A DNA stretch of 64,000 bases, from the NCBI RefSeq assembly GCF_040782645.1, contig NZ_CP160403.1, forward strand, positions 6,483,001 to 6,547,000, in the 5' to 3' direction. The stretch comes from Streptomyces sp. HUAS ZL42 (GTDB lineage Bacteria; Actinomycetota; Actinomycetes; Streptomycetales; Streptomycetaceae). The notes beneath the pieces are model-generated. The model did no database searches. It saw nothing but the letters and a program-made list of their open reading frames with translations, and was not told where the DNA came from. This document shows, in pieces, positions 19,248 to 27,902 of the stretch. The translations under genes and the position numbers were made by a program. Position 1 is the stretch's first letter. Every line of letters begins with the position of its first letter.

Positions 19248-20032
19248 AGGACCTGGTTGAGGAACTGGCGCAACCGGGGGTGCTGGGCGCCTTCGAAGAT
19301 CCGGTCAGGGGTGTCGATCTCGGCGAGGCGGCTGTCGCACATGAAGGCGACGCGGTCGGCGGCCTCCCGGGCGAAGCCCATTTCGTGGGTGACGACGGCC
19401 ATGGTCATGCCGCCCTGAGCGAGGTCGCGCATCACGGCGAGCACGTCCTTGACGAGTTCGGGGTCGAGCGCCGAGGTCGCCTCGTCGAACAGCATGACCT
19501 GGGGTTCCATGGCGAGCGCACGGGCGATGGCCACGCGCTGCTGCTGCCCGCCCGACAACCGGCTGGGCCGCTGGTCGGCGAACATCGCGAGGCCCACCTC
19601 GTCCAGACGGCGTCGCGCAACCGACCGGGCCTGTTCGCGGGTGAGGCCCTTGACCGAGGTCAGGGCAACTGTGACGTTGCGCTCAACGCTCATGTGCGGG
19701 AAGAGGTTGAAGTGCTGGAAGACCATGCCGATGCGGGCGCGCGCGGCGTCCACGTCGGTGCCGGGGGCGGTCAGGCAGGTCTCGCCGAGCCAGATGTCAC
19801 CCGTGTCGGGCCGCTCCAGCAGGTTGAGACACTTCAGCAGCGTGGACTTGCCGGAGCCGGATGGTCCGATGAGACAGAGCGTTTCTCCCCGCTGGATGTC
19901 CAGGCTGATGTCACGCAGGACGGTCGTGGAGCCGTAGCTCTTGCTCAGAGAGGTGATGCGCACGGCCGCGGAGGCGGGGAGCGCCTTGGCTGCGCTGGAC
20001 ATCGGTGCCTCTCCGGTGGTGGTGGGGCTCAT
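19244..20032 (-). CDS. Amino-acid ABC transporter ATPase (GlnQ type)
   Basis: This 262-residue ATPase has Walker [11 protein letters not shown]-loop [10 protein letters not shown], signature LSGGQQQR, Walker [13 protein letters not shown] and switch VTHEM. The hydrophilic-amino-acid subtype (PAAT) is clear from the Q-loop region. Its ATG overlaps the permease stop by ATGA (20,029-20,032). It energises uptake with the adjoining permease and binding protein. Confidence 0.92.
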   Translation of the reverse strand: MSPTTTGEAPMSSAAKALPASAAVRITSLSKSYGSTTVLRDISLDIQRGETLCLIGPSGSGKSTLLKCLNLLERPDTGDIWLGETCLTAPGTDVDAARARIGMVFQHFNLFPHMSVERNVTVALTSVKGLTREQARSVARRRLDEVGLAMFADQRPSRLSGGQQQRVAIARALAMEPQVMLFDEATSALDPELVKDVLAVMRDLAQGGMTMAVVTHEMGFAREAADRVAFMCDSRLAEIDTPDRIFEGAQHPRLRQFLNQVL

Positions 20033-20832
20033 CGGCTCTCTCCTCCTGCTGCTGGAACCGGGGTGTCGGGTAGGTCGGGTTCGGCTGGAGCCGGAGTGCT
20101 CTCGGGGTGGGGCCCTTCGCGCAGCCGCCTGTCGAGGTGGTTGACGAAGTAGGTCAGGGGGATGGTGAGGGCGAGGTAGCAGATGCCGGCCGCGATCAGG
20201 GGTGAGGAGTTGTACGTCCGCGCGACCTCCTCCTGGGCGATGAAGTACAGCTCGCGCTGTCCCACGGCCAGGCCGAGGAGGTAGACCAGCGAGCTTTCCT
20301 TGATGTCCTTGACGAACTGGCCGGCCAGGGCGGGCAGCACGCGCCGGATGCCCTGGGGCACCACGACCAGGCGCATGGCCCGGAGATAGCTCATGCCGAG
20401 GCTGCGGGCCGCCTGCAGCTGACCGGGATCGACGCTCTGGATACCGGAACGGAAGATCTCAGCGGTGTAGGCACCGGAGATGATCCCGATCGCCAGAATC
20501 GCGTACCCGAACGGGTCGGTGCCGAAGGGACGGATGCCCGCGGCGGGCAGGCCCACCCCCACCAGCATCACCGTGATGATCACGGGCAGGCCGCGGAAGA
20601 CATCGACGTAGATCCGTGCGGGCAGGCGCACCCACCATCGCTTCGACAGCAGCAGCATGGCGGCGAGCAGTGCGATGGCGACGCCCACGACGATGGCTCC
20701 GGCGGCGATGGTCAGGGTGTTGAGGAGGCCCTCGGTGATCAGCCGGGGGAAGGTCTGGGCGATCAGGTCCCAGTTGAAGAAGGTGTTGACCAGGGCGTTC
20801 GATGCGAGGGACACGGGGGATGAGGGGTTCAT
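20029..20832 (-). CDS. Amino-acid ABC transporter permease
   Basis: This 267-residue HisM/GlnP-type permease has about five membrane segments and the EAA loop ([25 protein letters not shown]) that docks the ATPase. It is the only permease in the operon, so it probably acts as a homodimer. ATGA overlap with the hydrolase stop upstream. The C-terminal tail is proline-rich. Confidence 0.9.
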   Translation of the reverse strand: MNPSSPVSLASNALVNTFFNWDLIAQTFPRLITEGLLNTLTIAAGAIVVGVAIALLAAMLLLSKRWWVRLPARIYVDVFRGLPVIITVMLVGVGLPAAGIRPFGTDPFGYAILAIGIISGAYTAEIFRSGIQSVDPGQLQAARSLGMSYLRAMRLVVVPQGIRRVLPALAGQFVKDIKESSLVYLLGLAVGQRELYFIAQEEVARTYNSSPLIAAGICYLALTIPLTYFVNHLDRRLREGPHPESTPAPAEPDLPDTPVPAAGGESR

Positions 20833-22034
20833 GGCGATTCCTGACCATGGGCGGGGACGGACAGGGAGGCCCGGAACTCGGCCCGGACCTCGTCAAGCAA
20901 CTCCGGTTCCTCGAGGAGGTCCAGAACCAGCGCGGCCAGGGCGGTCGTGATGATCTCGACGGCATCATGTGCGTGAGGGCTGCGAGCGGCTTCGCGCATC
21001 CGGACGGAGTGGCCGGGAGTATCGCGTGGGCATATCTGAACGTACGGGTGAATAACCGGTACTGCGACCGACACATTGCCGATATCGGAGGAACCGGCCG
21101 GATTCTGCGGCGACGGCGGCTCCAGTTCCAGCCCGAGGTCGGCTGTGTAGGCGGCGAGCCGGTCGGCCATCACCATGTTGTTGTTGCGTTCTGTGTACCG
21201 GGGCGCGGTCTCGGAGCAGTCGACCGTCGTGCCGGTGGCCAGTGCCGCTCCGTCGGCGGCGGCGAGCACGCGGGGCAGCAGGGCGTCCAGGGCCGCGGAT
21301 GTCGCCTCGCGGACGAAGATGTCCACCTCCGCGTGGTCGGGTATGACGTTGGGGGCGCCGCCGCCCCGCACGACGATGCCGTGCACCCGGGCGGTCGGGG
21401 GGATGAACTGCCGCAGCGAGTCGACCGCCGTGAGGAAGAGCTGGGCCCCTGCGGCTGCCGAACGGCCGTCCCAGGGCGCCTTGGCCGCGTGCGCGGCGAC
21501 TCCCTGGAAGACGACCCGCAGATGGCTTGCGGCGAGAGCGTGCCGGGCGCGCAGGCTGCGGTCCGCGGGATGGAACATCACCGCGGCGTCGACTCCGTGG
21601 AACACACCGCGTTGCAGCATCAGGATCTTGCCGCCGCCGCCCTCCTCTCCCGGTGTGCCGATCACCTTGAGCGTGCCTCGATGGCCGGGACGCGCGGAGG
21701 CCGCGGCGACGGCGGCGGTCAGCCCGCCGGCCGCGATGAGGTTGTGTCCGCAGCCGTGACCTATGCCCGGCAACGCGTCGTACTCCAGCAGCACCGCGAT
21801 CGTCGGGCCGTCCGCCGAGCCCCGGTGAGCCGCGGTGAACGCCGTCGGCAGACCCGCCACGTCCTTGTCCACCTCGAAACCCGCCACCGCCAGTCGCGCG
21901 GCGAGCTGCTCGACGGCGTAGTGCTCCTCGAACCGGGTCTCCGGCGTCCCGTGCAGATCGAGACTGAGCTGGTCGAGTGCGGCCCGGCGCTCACGCACGG
22001 CGGCACACAGGTCGGCGGGGACACGAAGGGTCAT
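20829..22034 (-). CDS. M20-family amidohydrolase / aminoacylase-like peptidase
   Basis: This 401-residue M20D-type hydrolase has the metal-binding GHGCGHN (H93, C95, H97) and GTPGEEGGG near residue 132 with the catalytic glutamate, as in N-acyl-amino-acid and aminobenzoyl-glutamate hydrolases. It is cytoplasmic, with no signal peptide. First gene of the operon, coupled to the ABC genes. The arrangement suggests an N-acylated or amide-linked amino acid is imported and then cleaved. The exact substrate is not readable. Confidence 0.85.
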   Translation of the reverse strand: MTLRVPADLCAAVRERRAALDQLSLDLHGTPETRFEEHYAVEQLAARLAVAGFEVDKDVAGLPTAFTAAHRGSADGPTIAVLLEYDALPGIGHGCGHNLIAAGGLTAAVAAASARPGHRGTLKVIGTPGEEGGGGKILMLQRGVFHGVDAAVMFHPADRSLRARHALAASHLRVVFQGVAAHAAKAPWDGRSAAAGAQLFLTAVDSLRQFIPPTARVHGIVVRGGGAPNVIPDHAEVDIFVREATSAALDALLPRVLAAADGAALATGTTVDCSETAPRYTERNNNMVMADRLAAYTADLGLELEPPSPQNPAGSSDIGNVSVAVPVIHPYVQICPRDTPGHSVRMREAARSPHAHDAVEIITTALAALVLDLLEEPELLDEVRAEFRASLSVPAHGQESP

Positions 22035-22105
22035 GGCAACTCCGGGCTGGTCCTGTCTGGGTTGCCGGAACCGTAGGCCGCACCGGAAGTGGTCCCTACA
22101 ATGCT

Positions 22106-22128
22106 TATCGGGGGTGCGGTAACCGATA
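22106..22128. promoter_or_regulatory. Inverted repeat in the divergent promoter region
   Basis: TATCGG-N11-CCGATA lies in the 115-bp gap between the hydrolase operon and the divergent regulator gene, ending 22 bp before the regulator start. It is a good candidate operator for the ArsR-type regulator. Confidence 0.45.
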
Positions 22129-22149
22129 TGCCGACGACCGGAGGTGAGC

Positions 22150-23280
22150 GTGAGCGTCGTCCTCTCACTTGCCGGTGCCGGCCCGGCCCACGTCCTGGCG
22201 GGCGCGTCTCCCCTTGCGGAGCTGACAGCCGCGCTCCACGCCTACACCGAGACCGAGCACCACCACTGGGCGCTTCGCTGGGCACGCGGTCTGGAAGCCG
22301 AGCCGGACCGTGGCGACACCTCGGCCCGCACCACGGCAACCGGATCCACCCTCAGCCCCGAGACGCGGCGCCACATCCGGGAATGGGCACCCCTGTGGGC
22401 CGCGTACCGGGCCCGCTACCTGCTTCCGCTGAGTCCGGTGGGAGACCGCACGCTCGCCGAGGAGATCGCGGACATCGAGCGGCTGCCCCTCCCGCTCTTC
22501 GCGGAGCTGACCGGGTACGCGATCAGAGGCGGCAACTCCGGGCCCCCGCTGAACCGGATTCTCGGGGACGCCGGGCAGCGCGCCGGACTCCTGGCGTCGG
22601 CGGAGCGCCGCTCGACCGCACGAGCCGAGCTCGCCGACAGACTTCTGGACGACCCCGGCACTCTTCGTACGGACCTGCTCGATCTGCTGATCTGCGCCGC
22701 CCGGGCCCTGGAGGCGGACCTGGCCCGAGCCGAGCGGGCGATCAGCGAACAGCTGCCGGGACTGTGCAAGAGGATCCAGCGTGAGGGTCCGGGCCAGACC
22801 CTCGCCGGGCTGGACTCCTCGGCGTCCTACCGGGACGAGCCGCCCCGTGTCGTCTTCGACAAGTTCCACCACGGGATCGTGAACGTCGCCACCACCCCGG
22901 TGCTCATCGTGCCGTCGCTCTTCGGGCGACCGCACCTGCTGGTGAAGCACGAGCCTGGCTTCGCTGCGGTCGTCCAGTACCCTCTGCTCGCGGAGGGGGA
23001 CGACCAGCCGGCCCACACCGTCGTCAACCGCCGCCTCGAAGTGCTGTGTGACGCAGGTCGGCAGCGCATCGTCCGCGCCATCGCAAGAGAACCGCTCACC
23101 CCGTCCGAACTGGCCGACCGCGGCGGTATGTCCCTTCCGCAGGTCTCCCGCCACCTCGCCCGGCTGCGCGAGGCCGGCCTCGTCACGGTCGAGCGCGACG
23201 GCCGTCGCGCCTACTACCAGCTCCACCTCGAACGGGTACGCCGCCTCGGCGACGATCTCCTGACCGTCCTGTTCCACTGA
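22150..23280 (+). CDS. ArsR-family HTH regulator with DUF5937-like N-terminal domain
   Basis: This is a 376-residue protein. A long N-terminal domain (about 1-280) is followed by a C-terminal winged HTH: RRLEVLCDAGRQRIVRAI, SLPQVSRHLARLREAGLV, VERDGRRAYYQL. The layout is common in actinobacteria, where the long N-domain is annotated DUF5937. GGAGG at 22,140-22,144 puts the GTG at 22,150 as start; a GTG at 22,144 overlaps the ribosome site. Divergent from the ABC/M20 operon, which it probably controls. No metal-binding cysteine motif is obvious. Confidence 0.8.
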   Translation: MSVVLSLAGAGPAHVLAGASPLAELTAALHAYTETEHHHWALRWARGLEAEPDRGDTSARTTATGSTLSPETRRHIREWAPLWAAYRARYLLPLSPVGDRTLAEEIADIERLPLPLFAELTGYAIRGGNSGPPLNRILGDAGQRAGLLASAERRSTARAELADRLLDDPGTLRTDLLDLLICAARALEADLARAERAISEQLPGLCKRIQREGPGQTLAGLDSSASYRDEPPRVVFDKFHHGIVNVATTPVLIVPSLFGRPHLLVKHEPGFAAVVQYPLLAEGDDQPAHTVVNRRLEVLCDAGRQRIVRAIAREPLTPSELADRGGMSLPQVSRHLARLREAGLVTVERDGRRAYYQLHLERVRRLGDDLLTVLFH

Positions 23281-23448
23281 GTTCGACCGGTCGAGCCGAA
23301 GCGGGTGCAGTGCGCGGAAGCCGCCTGCGCAGGAGCGGCCGATACTTGTCTGCGCCGCGGCAAGCGTTGTCACCGATGTCGACGGAACTCCTAGCGTTGC
23401 CGGATCCGAGAGCCTTCGTGCCCCGGACGAGCAGAGGAGTTCTCGCCC

Positions 23449-24012
23449 ATGAACGCTCAGTGCGGCCGCACCCGGTCCATCAAGGTCCCCGCCGATGCCC
23501 ACGCAGTTCCCCTTGTGCGCGGAGCGGTCTGCGACACGCTCCGCGCATGGGGAACACTGGACGACCATGTCGTCCAGACGGTGCGGCTGATCATCTCGGA
23601 GCTGCTGACCAACGCCGTGCTACACGCTTCCGCGGCCACCGCGGAAGCGGTCGTGACGATGGAGATGCTCGACGACTTCCGCATGCGCCTGGGAGTACAC
23701 GACAGTCACCCGGAGAGCCCGGCACCCGTGCAGAGTGACGTCGAATCGCCGCATGGCCGTGGCCTGTGGATTGTGCAGGCGTTGGTCCAGGAACTGGACG
23801 GGGTCCTGTTCGTCGAGCGAGCAGCCGATGGAGGAAAGACGGTCGGGATCGTCGTGTCCGTCTCCGCCGGCGCTTCCCGGCAGGCCGACCACGACAGGCC
23901 GTCGGCCGGAGCACAGGCCGGGCGCGAGGAGAAGAACCGTGCCCCCATCGCTTCGAACGACAGATTGAGTGGGCGTACCAGAATCTTCAGCTCACCCGGC
24001 TACGCGCGCTGA
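23449..24012 (+). CDS. RsbW/SpoIIAB-like ATP-binding protein (HATPase_c)
   Basis: This 187-residue protein has a GHKL ATPase fold: N-box ELLTNAVLHA near residue 50 and a G2-like GRGLWIVQAL near residue 105. There is no His phosphorylation domain. Small proteins of this kind are numerous in Streptomyces and act as anti-sigma factors or protein-serine kinases. The last 45 residues are polar and not part of the fold. No anti-anti-sigma or sigma gene is adjacent. Confidence 0.75.
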   Translation: MNAQCGRTRSIKVPADAHAVPLVRGAVCDTLRAWGTLDDHVVQTVRLIISELLTNAVLHASAATAEAVVTMEMLDDFRMRLGVHDSHPESPAPVQSDVESPHGRGLWIVQALVQELDGVLFVERAADGGKTVGIVVSVSAGASRQADHDRPSAGAQAGREEKNRAPIASNDRLSGRTRIFSSPGYAR

Positions 24013-24732
24013 GCTGCCTTCGGCGCGGGGCAGTGCCTCGGCGACGTGATGGTTGACGCCGACGGGGATGTCGAGTGGATCGGCGGCAAGCCGCCCCCGC
24101 TCTGCACGGCTGGTCAGCCAGGACGCGGTGCTCGGCGCAGGGCGAGTATGAGGCGACCGCGGCAGACACATCGGTGGACCGGCACCTCACGGCCCTCTGC
24201 CTGTGTCCTGTACGCCGCCCTCCTGATGACCCCCGTTCGTGGAGACCTGGCGGGGCGGGGCCCGCACCGAGACAGGTTGGCCGCACCGATGTACCCGCCA
24301 TCGCCAACGACGCGGGCTTCACGCAGAACATGCCCGACCGCCAGGGACTGTCAAACGAGCACGAACGTCTTACAGTCCCGACCGCCATCATCTCTGCGAT
24401 CACTGATTGAGGTGGATGTGGCCCGGATCCTGGAGCGGTGATTCCGCGCGCTGCGAGGGGAGTGAGTTTGCACCCTATTCCTCGGGCTCACCTCCCAGCC
24501 CGGGGGACGGGTGCTACGGAAGCTGAATCGTCCATCCGGGACGCATTCGGGCGGCGTGGACAATTCGGTGGGGCGTATCGCCGACGTCGCAGCCATGTTC
24601 TGGACGCAGGTTGGACACAAGGATCGGAAAAGACTGGCAAGGGCCGAGATGGGCTGAGACGCCAGACCTCGTCTGACTTGGGAAAATGACCAAGACGAGC
24701 ATTGATCGACAAGGGGCGCCAAGATCCTCAAA
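24013..24732. other. attR-proximal region without a recognisable gene
   Basis: About 720 bp. Open frames here have erratic codon use and no recognisable motifs. A fragment ending at 24,657 (DVAAMFWTQVGHKDRKRL) and another ending at 24,441 (EVDVARILER) read like protein C-termini but I cannot assign them. In related tRNA-integrated elements the integrase normally sits beside an attachment site; here it is absent or destroyed. Confidence 0.4.
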
Positions 24733-24780
24733 GGACTCATAATCCGTCGGCCGTGGGTTCGAGTCCCACCCGCCCCACCA
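24733..24780 (+). repeat. attR: 48-bp direct repeat of the tRNA 3' half
   Basis: Identical to 16,574-16,621 from GGACTCATAATCC through the encoded CCA. No 5' half of a tRNA precedes it (upstream bases are AAGATCCTCAAA), so this copy is not a functional tRNA and is the distal boundary of the element. Confidence 0.9.
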
Positions 24781-24814
24781 TTGCAGGGCTGTGACCTGCG
24801 CAAACGTTCCTTGT

Positions 24815-24836
24815 GGAGCCTCGAAACGGCTCCTTT
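24815..24836 (+). terminator. Hairpin after attR, probably the displaced tRNA terminator
   Basis: GGAGCC-TCGAAAC-GGCTCC followed by TTT, 35 bp after attR. Before insertion this would have stood directly downstream of the CAT tRNA, so it is likely that gene's original terminator. Confidence 0.45.
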
Positions 24837-25289
24837 GGTCCAACGGACAAAATCCGCTGCGCGCTTCGAACACAGCCTTGCGTATGACTCTCCCCCCGGG
24901 GCCACCCTCAATCCTCTGACGCGACTCTGTAGTAGTTGAGGCAGGTCCCTCAGCATGGGCGAGGCGGTCGTCCGGCCACAGCGCGAGTTGTTGAGGCCGT
25001 ATTGAGGCCGCGGGGAGCCGATCTTGCGGGATACCAGTCTGTGAGGACAGCGACCCGGTACTCGGCGGACCGCTCCGTACGTTCCTCGCCGAAGGCGCCG
25101 GACGGACCTACACAACTGCCAGGGCATGTCCACGCCACCTCGCGCAGAGCCCAAAGGCCCCTCCGTGACCAAGAAAGAAGCCGTGGGGTGTCCGCCAGGG
25201 CGGGGGAGCCCGGCACGAGGACTGGAGGCATCCTGTCGCAGGGAGACCGTTCCTACGATCACCAGTCGGCGCGAGCCCGTGGTGCCGCG

Positions 25290-25465
25290 CCTCGGCGACG
25301 ATCTCTCGGCTGGTCTGCCACGGGCAACGAACGCCGGGCGCGACCTGGCGATGTTGCAGTCCCGTCAGGGCACGGGTCCACCCCTGCCTTTCCCGACATT
25401 GCCTGGCAGTCGCAGACCTGAGCGAGGACCTCGTCCTGGACGGCGAACTGGTCGTGCGTTGGTGA
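25290..25465 (+). pseudogene. ATP-dependent DNA ligase remnant
   Basis: Three reading frames read in sequence rebuild a ligase-like core segment: LQSRQGT, then STPAFPDIA, then DLSEDLVLDGELVV. This follows the adenylation-domain order of actinobacterial LigC/LigD-type ligases. At least two frameshifts separate the pieces, and the motif I lysine region is not recognisable. Non-functional. Confidence 0.55.
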
Positions 25466-25474
25466 CCGAACAGG

Positions 25475-25820
25475 TCAGGGCTGCGACGCGGGTGCGAACT
25501 GGCAGGATTCCGTGACGGCGTCGAGCCCGAGGTCAACGAGCCGTCTGCCGAGGAGCCCGCGAGCGCCGAGGTGGTGCAGCAGTCCGGCGGTGAAGGAGTC
25601 CTTGCGCCTTGACCGAGTCGAAGATCTGCGTGGGCACCGTGGGAATACGGATCCGTTCCCCGTCGAGTGGGCCGAGGGCGCCATCCGTGCCGAGGTTGAT
25701 CGCGACGCGCTGTGTCCCGGCGGCGCGCCAAGGGTCAGCGAGCAGCACTGGCCACGTCACCGGTCCGATGTGCCACGTCGAGTACGACACCCGCTTCGGC
25801 TCCTGGTGTGAGATGACCAC
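25475..25820 (-). pseudogene. PfkB-family sugar kinase (fructokinase-like) remnant
   Basis: The minus strand reads TDGALGPLDGERIRIPTVPT and then, after a frameshift, KDSFTAGLLHHLGARG and LDAVTESCQFA. This is the C-terminal part of PfkB kinases, normally containing GAGDSFTAG with the catalytic Asp. Here the anion-hole GAG is lost (KAQG or RKD), so the product would be dead even without the frameshift. Confidence 0.6.
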
Positions 25821-26258
25821 CCCCGTGGCCCCCGGTCGGGATGCGCCTGCCCGTCCGACCGTGAAGTGATCACGTACGTGCGCACAGTCGCCCTATCCGG
25901 TTGCTGCTGGGGGTGCAGTCACGCTGCCAGGGGCGAGTCACGTACAACCGGTAAGGCCTGTGTTCCTTTGGTCGGACCAGCGTTGAGCGAGGTGCAAGGG
26001 GAGCGATCAGTGGTCCCAACGGGCAACGGTCGGCCGAGCCACCCGTTTTCCGAGAGCGATATCAGCCCTCGGTCGTGTCTGGCCGGGGCAGGGTGCCCGA
26101 GCAGGTGGCTCGGCCGAACAATCCCGGTGGCGGTGGCGCTTTGGACGAGCTGCCCGCGGATGGCGAGGGTGCAGCGGGCCTGGCCGCCTTGCTCGCCGAG
26201 GACGATGCTGACGATCGGATCCGTCCCAATACCGAACACGCCTTAGTGGCGTGAGTGG
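25821..26258. other. No clear gene; short coding-like tail before the hairpin
   Basis: The only coding-like stretch is the last 40 or so plus-strand codons to TGA at 26,252 (ALDELPADGEGAAGL, then LAEDDADDRIRPN). It could be the C-terminus of a lost protein, possibly a toxin once paired with the immunity-like gene downstream. That is a guess. Confidence 0.3.
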
Positions 26259-26292
26259 AAGGGGCGGAGCGTCATTCCTGACTCCGCCCCTT
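26259..26292. terminator. 11-bp stem-loop
   Basis: AAGGGGCGGAG / CTCCGCCCCTT with a 12-nt loop, directly after the coding-like tail and 39 bp before the SUKH gene start. It has the shape of an intrinsic terminator. Confidence 0.6.
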
Positions 26293-26330
26293 CCGGCCGT
26301 TTCCAGTAAATGACATTCAGCGAGGTTCAG

Positions 26331-26861
26331 ATGTGGATCGATCGACTGGTGGAAGTCACTCATTGGGAGCCGCTTCAGGCGGAGATGTCCTGGAGTGCGA
26401 CCGAGGAACGTCTCGGTCTGTCGCTGCCCGAGGACTACAAGCGCCTTGCCGCGGTCTTCGGCAAGGGGCTGTTCTCCGACTTCCTGCAGATCCTTTCCGT
26501 CGCTCCCGGGGGGGCCTTCGACCTCGCCACTACCTGGCAGAGTTTCAGTGCTGACGCTCCTGCCGAGGGTGACGACCCGCTGTACGCGCCATACAGGATG
26601 TATCGGCCCGGCCAAGTGGGGCTGATCCCATGGGGCTTCGGCCAGACCGAGTGTGAGTATTACTGGCTGGCCAACAGGAAGCCGGCGGATGAGTGGCCTA
26701 TCGTGACACGGGGGCGGGGGTACCGGGAGTGGCGTCAGTTGGACATGTCCACACCTGAGTTCATTTACCGGGTGGTGGCCGACCCGGAGTTCGAACCCTT
26801 CTCCATCGCGGCTTTGGTGTCCGAGCCGTTTTTCGCGCCCGCTCCGGAAATCGCGTTCTGA
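26331..26861 (+). CDS. SMI1/KNR4 (SUKH) family protein, orphan immunity-like
   Basis: This 176-residue protein has the SUKH pattern: MSWSATEERLGLSLPEDYKRLAA, an aromatic-rich middle (LIPWGFGQTECEYYW) and EFIYRVVADPEF near the end. SUKH proteins often neutralise contact-dependent or polymorphic toxins. No intact toxin is adjacent, so it is an orphan. GAGG at 26,322-26,325 favours the ATG at 26,331; an upstream ATG at 26,310 is in frame. It sits in a decay zone between a tRNA element and broken IS copies. Confidence 0.75.
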   Translation: MWIDRLVEVTHWEPLQAEMSWSATEERLGLSLPEDYKRLAAVFGKGLFSDFLQILSVAPGGAFDLATTWQSFSADAPAEGDDPLYAPYRMYRPGQVGLIPWGFGQTECEYYWLANRKPADEWPIVTRGRGYREWRQLDMSTPEFIYRVVADPEFEPFSIAALVSEPFFAPAPEIAF

Positions 26862-26993
26862 GACGGGGTGGCGACGGCTGGTGGCGGAACAGTTTCACGC
26901 ATCATTGAAACCGTCTCGCAGGCGACTCGGTTGGCGTGCATCCACCGGTTGATCAGTGCAGGGCTCGGGGACGGTCCTCTTCGCCCGGTTTGA

Positions 26994-27640
26994 TCATGGG
27001 ATGCCGTGGAGGGCCAGGACTCCCTCGGGTCGACGGTGGGCGCTGGCGGTGTTGACCCGGCCGGCCCGCTGGAAAGTGGCGCGGGCCAGGTCGCGCAGGG
27101 CGGTCATGACAGCGGGAGTGCGGTGGCGGCGGACCTGGCTGGCGTCCTCGGCGAACGTGACGTCCTTGGTCCAATGGACGGTGTTCTCGATGATCCAGCG
27201 TCCGCGTGCCCAGGCCGCGATCTCGGCGGCGTCGGCCTGGTGGGCGGCCAGGTCGGTGAAGACGTAGACCATTTCGGTCTGCCCCTTCCCGCGTCCAGGC
27301 GACGGCGCTTGCGGTGGATGCCTACGACCTGGCGGGCGTGAGTGAACAGCAGCCCGTCGACGAAGACGACCTTGACCGCGCGGACCTCCTCTCGGCCGTG
27401 TCCGCGGGTGCAGGAGCGGTCGAGGACGGGGCTCTGCTTCCCAGGGCAGCGTCGTCAACTGGCCTGCGAGCGTGGGCTGGTTGTTCTTCATCGACAGCAG
27501 GTAGTGGGCGTGGCGTTGCTCGACGACGTAGCGGGCGTTGTCCCTCTGGGCCGCAGTGCGTCCACGGTGATCGCGGCGGTGAGGTCTGCCTGGTCGCTGG
27601 TCGAGCAGCGGGGCGAATTGAACCGCTCCTGGATCGGTGG
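26994..27640 (-). pseudogene. ISAs1-family transposase, truncated and frameshifted
   Basis: The minus strand encodes DNARYVVEQRHAHYLLSMKNN, then after two compensating frame changes GQTEMVYVFTDLAAHQA, then WIIENTVHWTKDVTFAED and a typical C-terminus ending at 26,994. These are the second half of the ISAs1 DDE transposase, including the Glu region (IENTVHW). The N-terminal half is missing; the sequence gives way to an IS3 scrap near 27,645. Confidence 0.75.
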
Positions 27641-27648
27641 AGGCTCTA

Positions 27649-27850
27649 TGCGTCCACGTCAGCCGCCGGTTGGAGCTGGGTTTGAGCGTTGTGGTTGGTC
27701 TCGTGCTCGTGGGGCGGGATGTATCCGATCGCGGTGTGGAGGTTCTGGTTGTTGAACCAGTCGACCCATTCCGGGGCGCACGGCCTGCCGGAGAGGCCGG
27801 GCACCTGCCAGAACGCGGCCCATGTCTGTGTACTGGTGTCCCACGTCCGG
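27649..27850 (-). pseudogene. IS3-family OrfB transposase remnant
   Basis: Two pieces of an IS3 integrase core remain on the minus strand: a degenerate SPDVGHQYTD (from SDxGxQYTS) and the C-terminal EWVDWFNNQNLHTAIGYIPP with HEHETNHNAQ. The region between them is deleted and frames differ. Abuts the ISAs1 remnant, suggesting nested insertion and deletion. Confidence 0.65.
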
Positions 27851-27902
27851 GCTGTTGTATAACCGGGCCCCTTTGTACGGATCGGGAAATGGGGAGCTGG
27901 AC

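Larger units (their letters stand above)
16574..24780. mobile_element. 8.2-kb tRNA-integrated element without integrase (CIME-like)
   Basis: The element is bounded by perfect 48-bp copies of the tRNA 3' half. Site-specific integration by a tyrosine recombinase into a tRNA gene leaves exactly this signature. Inside are vapBC, a LacI remnant, an amino-acid ABC/M20 operon with its ArsR-type regulator, and an RsbW-like ATPase. I found no integrase, excisionase, Rep or TraB/FtsK gene on either strand. It is therefore either a cis-mobilizable element moved by a recombinase from elsewhere or a degraded integrative element. VapBC could stabilise it. Confidence 0.75.

Noticed and set aside
24046..24441. 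131-codon plus-strand frame inside the element
   Set aside because: Codon third positions are not GC-biased, composition is Arg/Pro/Thr-rich, and there is no ribosome site or domain.
24457..24657. Possible integrase C-terminus near attR
   Set aside because: The short tail has no tyrosine-recombinase motif (no R-H-R-Y pattern) and a stop just upstream; I cannot call it an integrase remnant.
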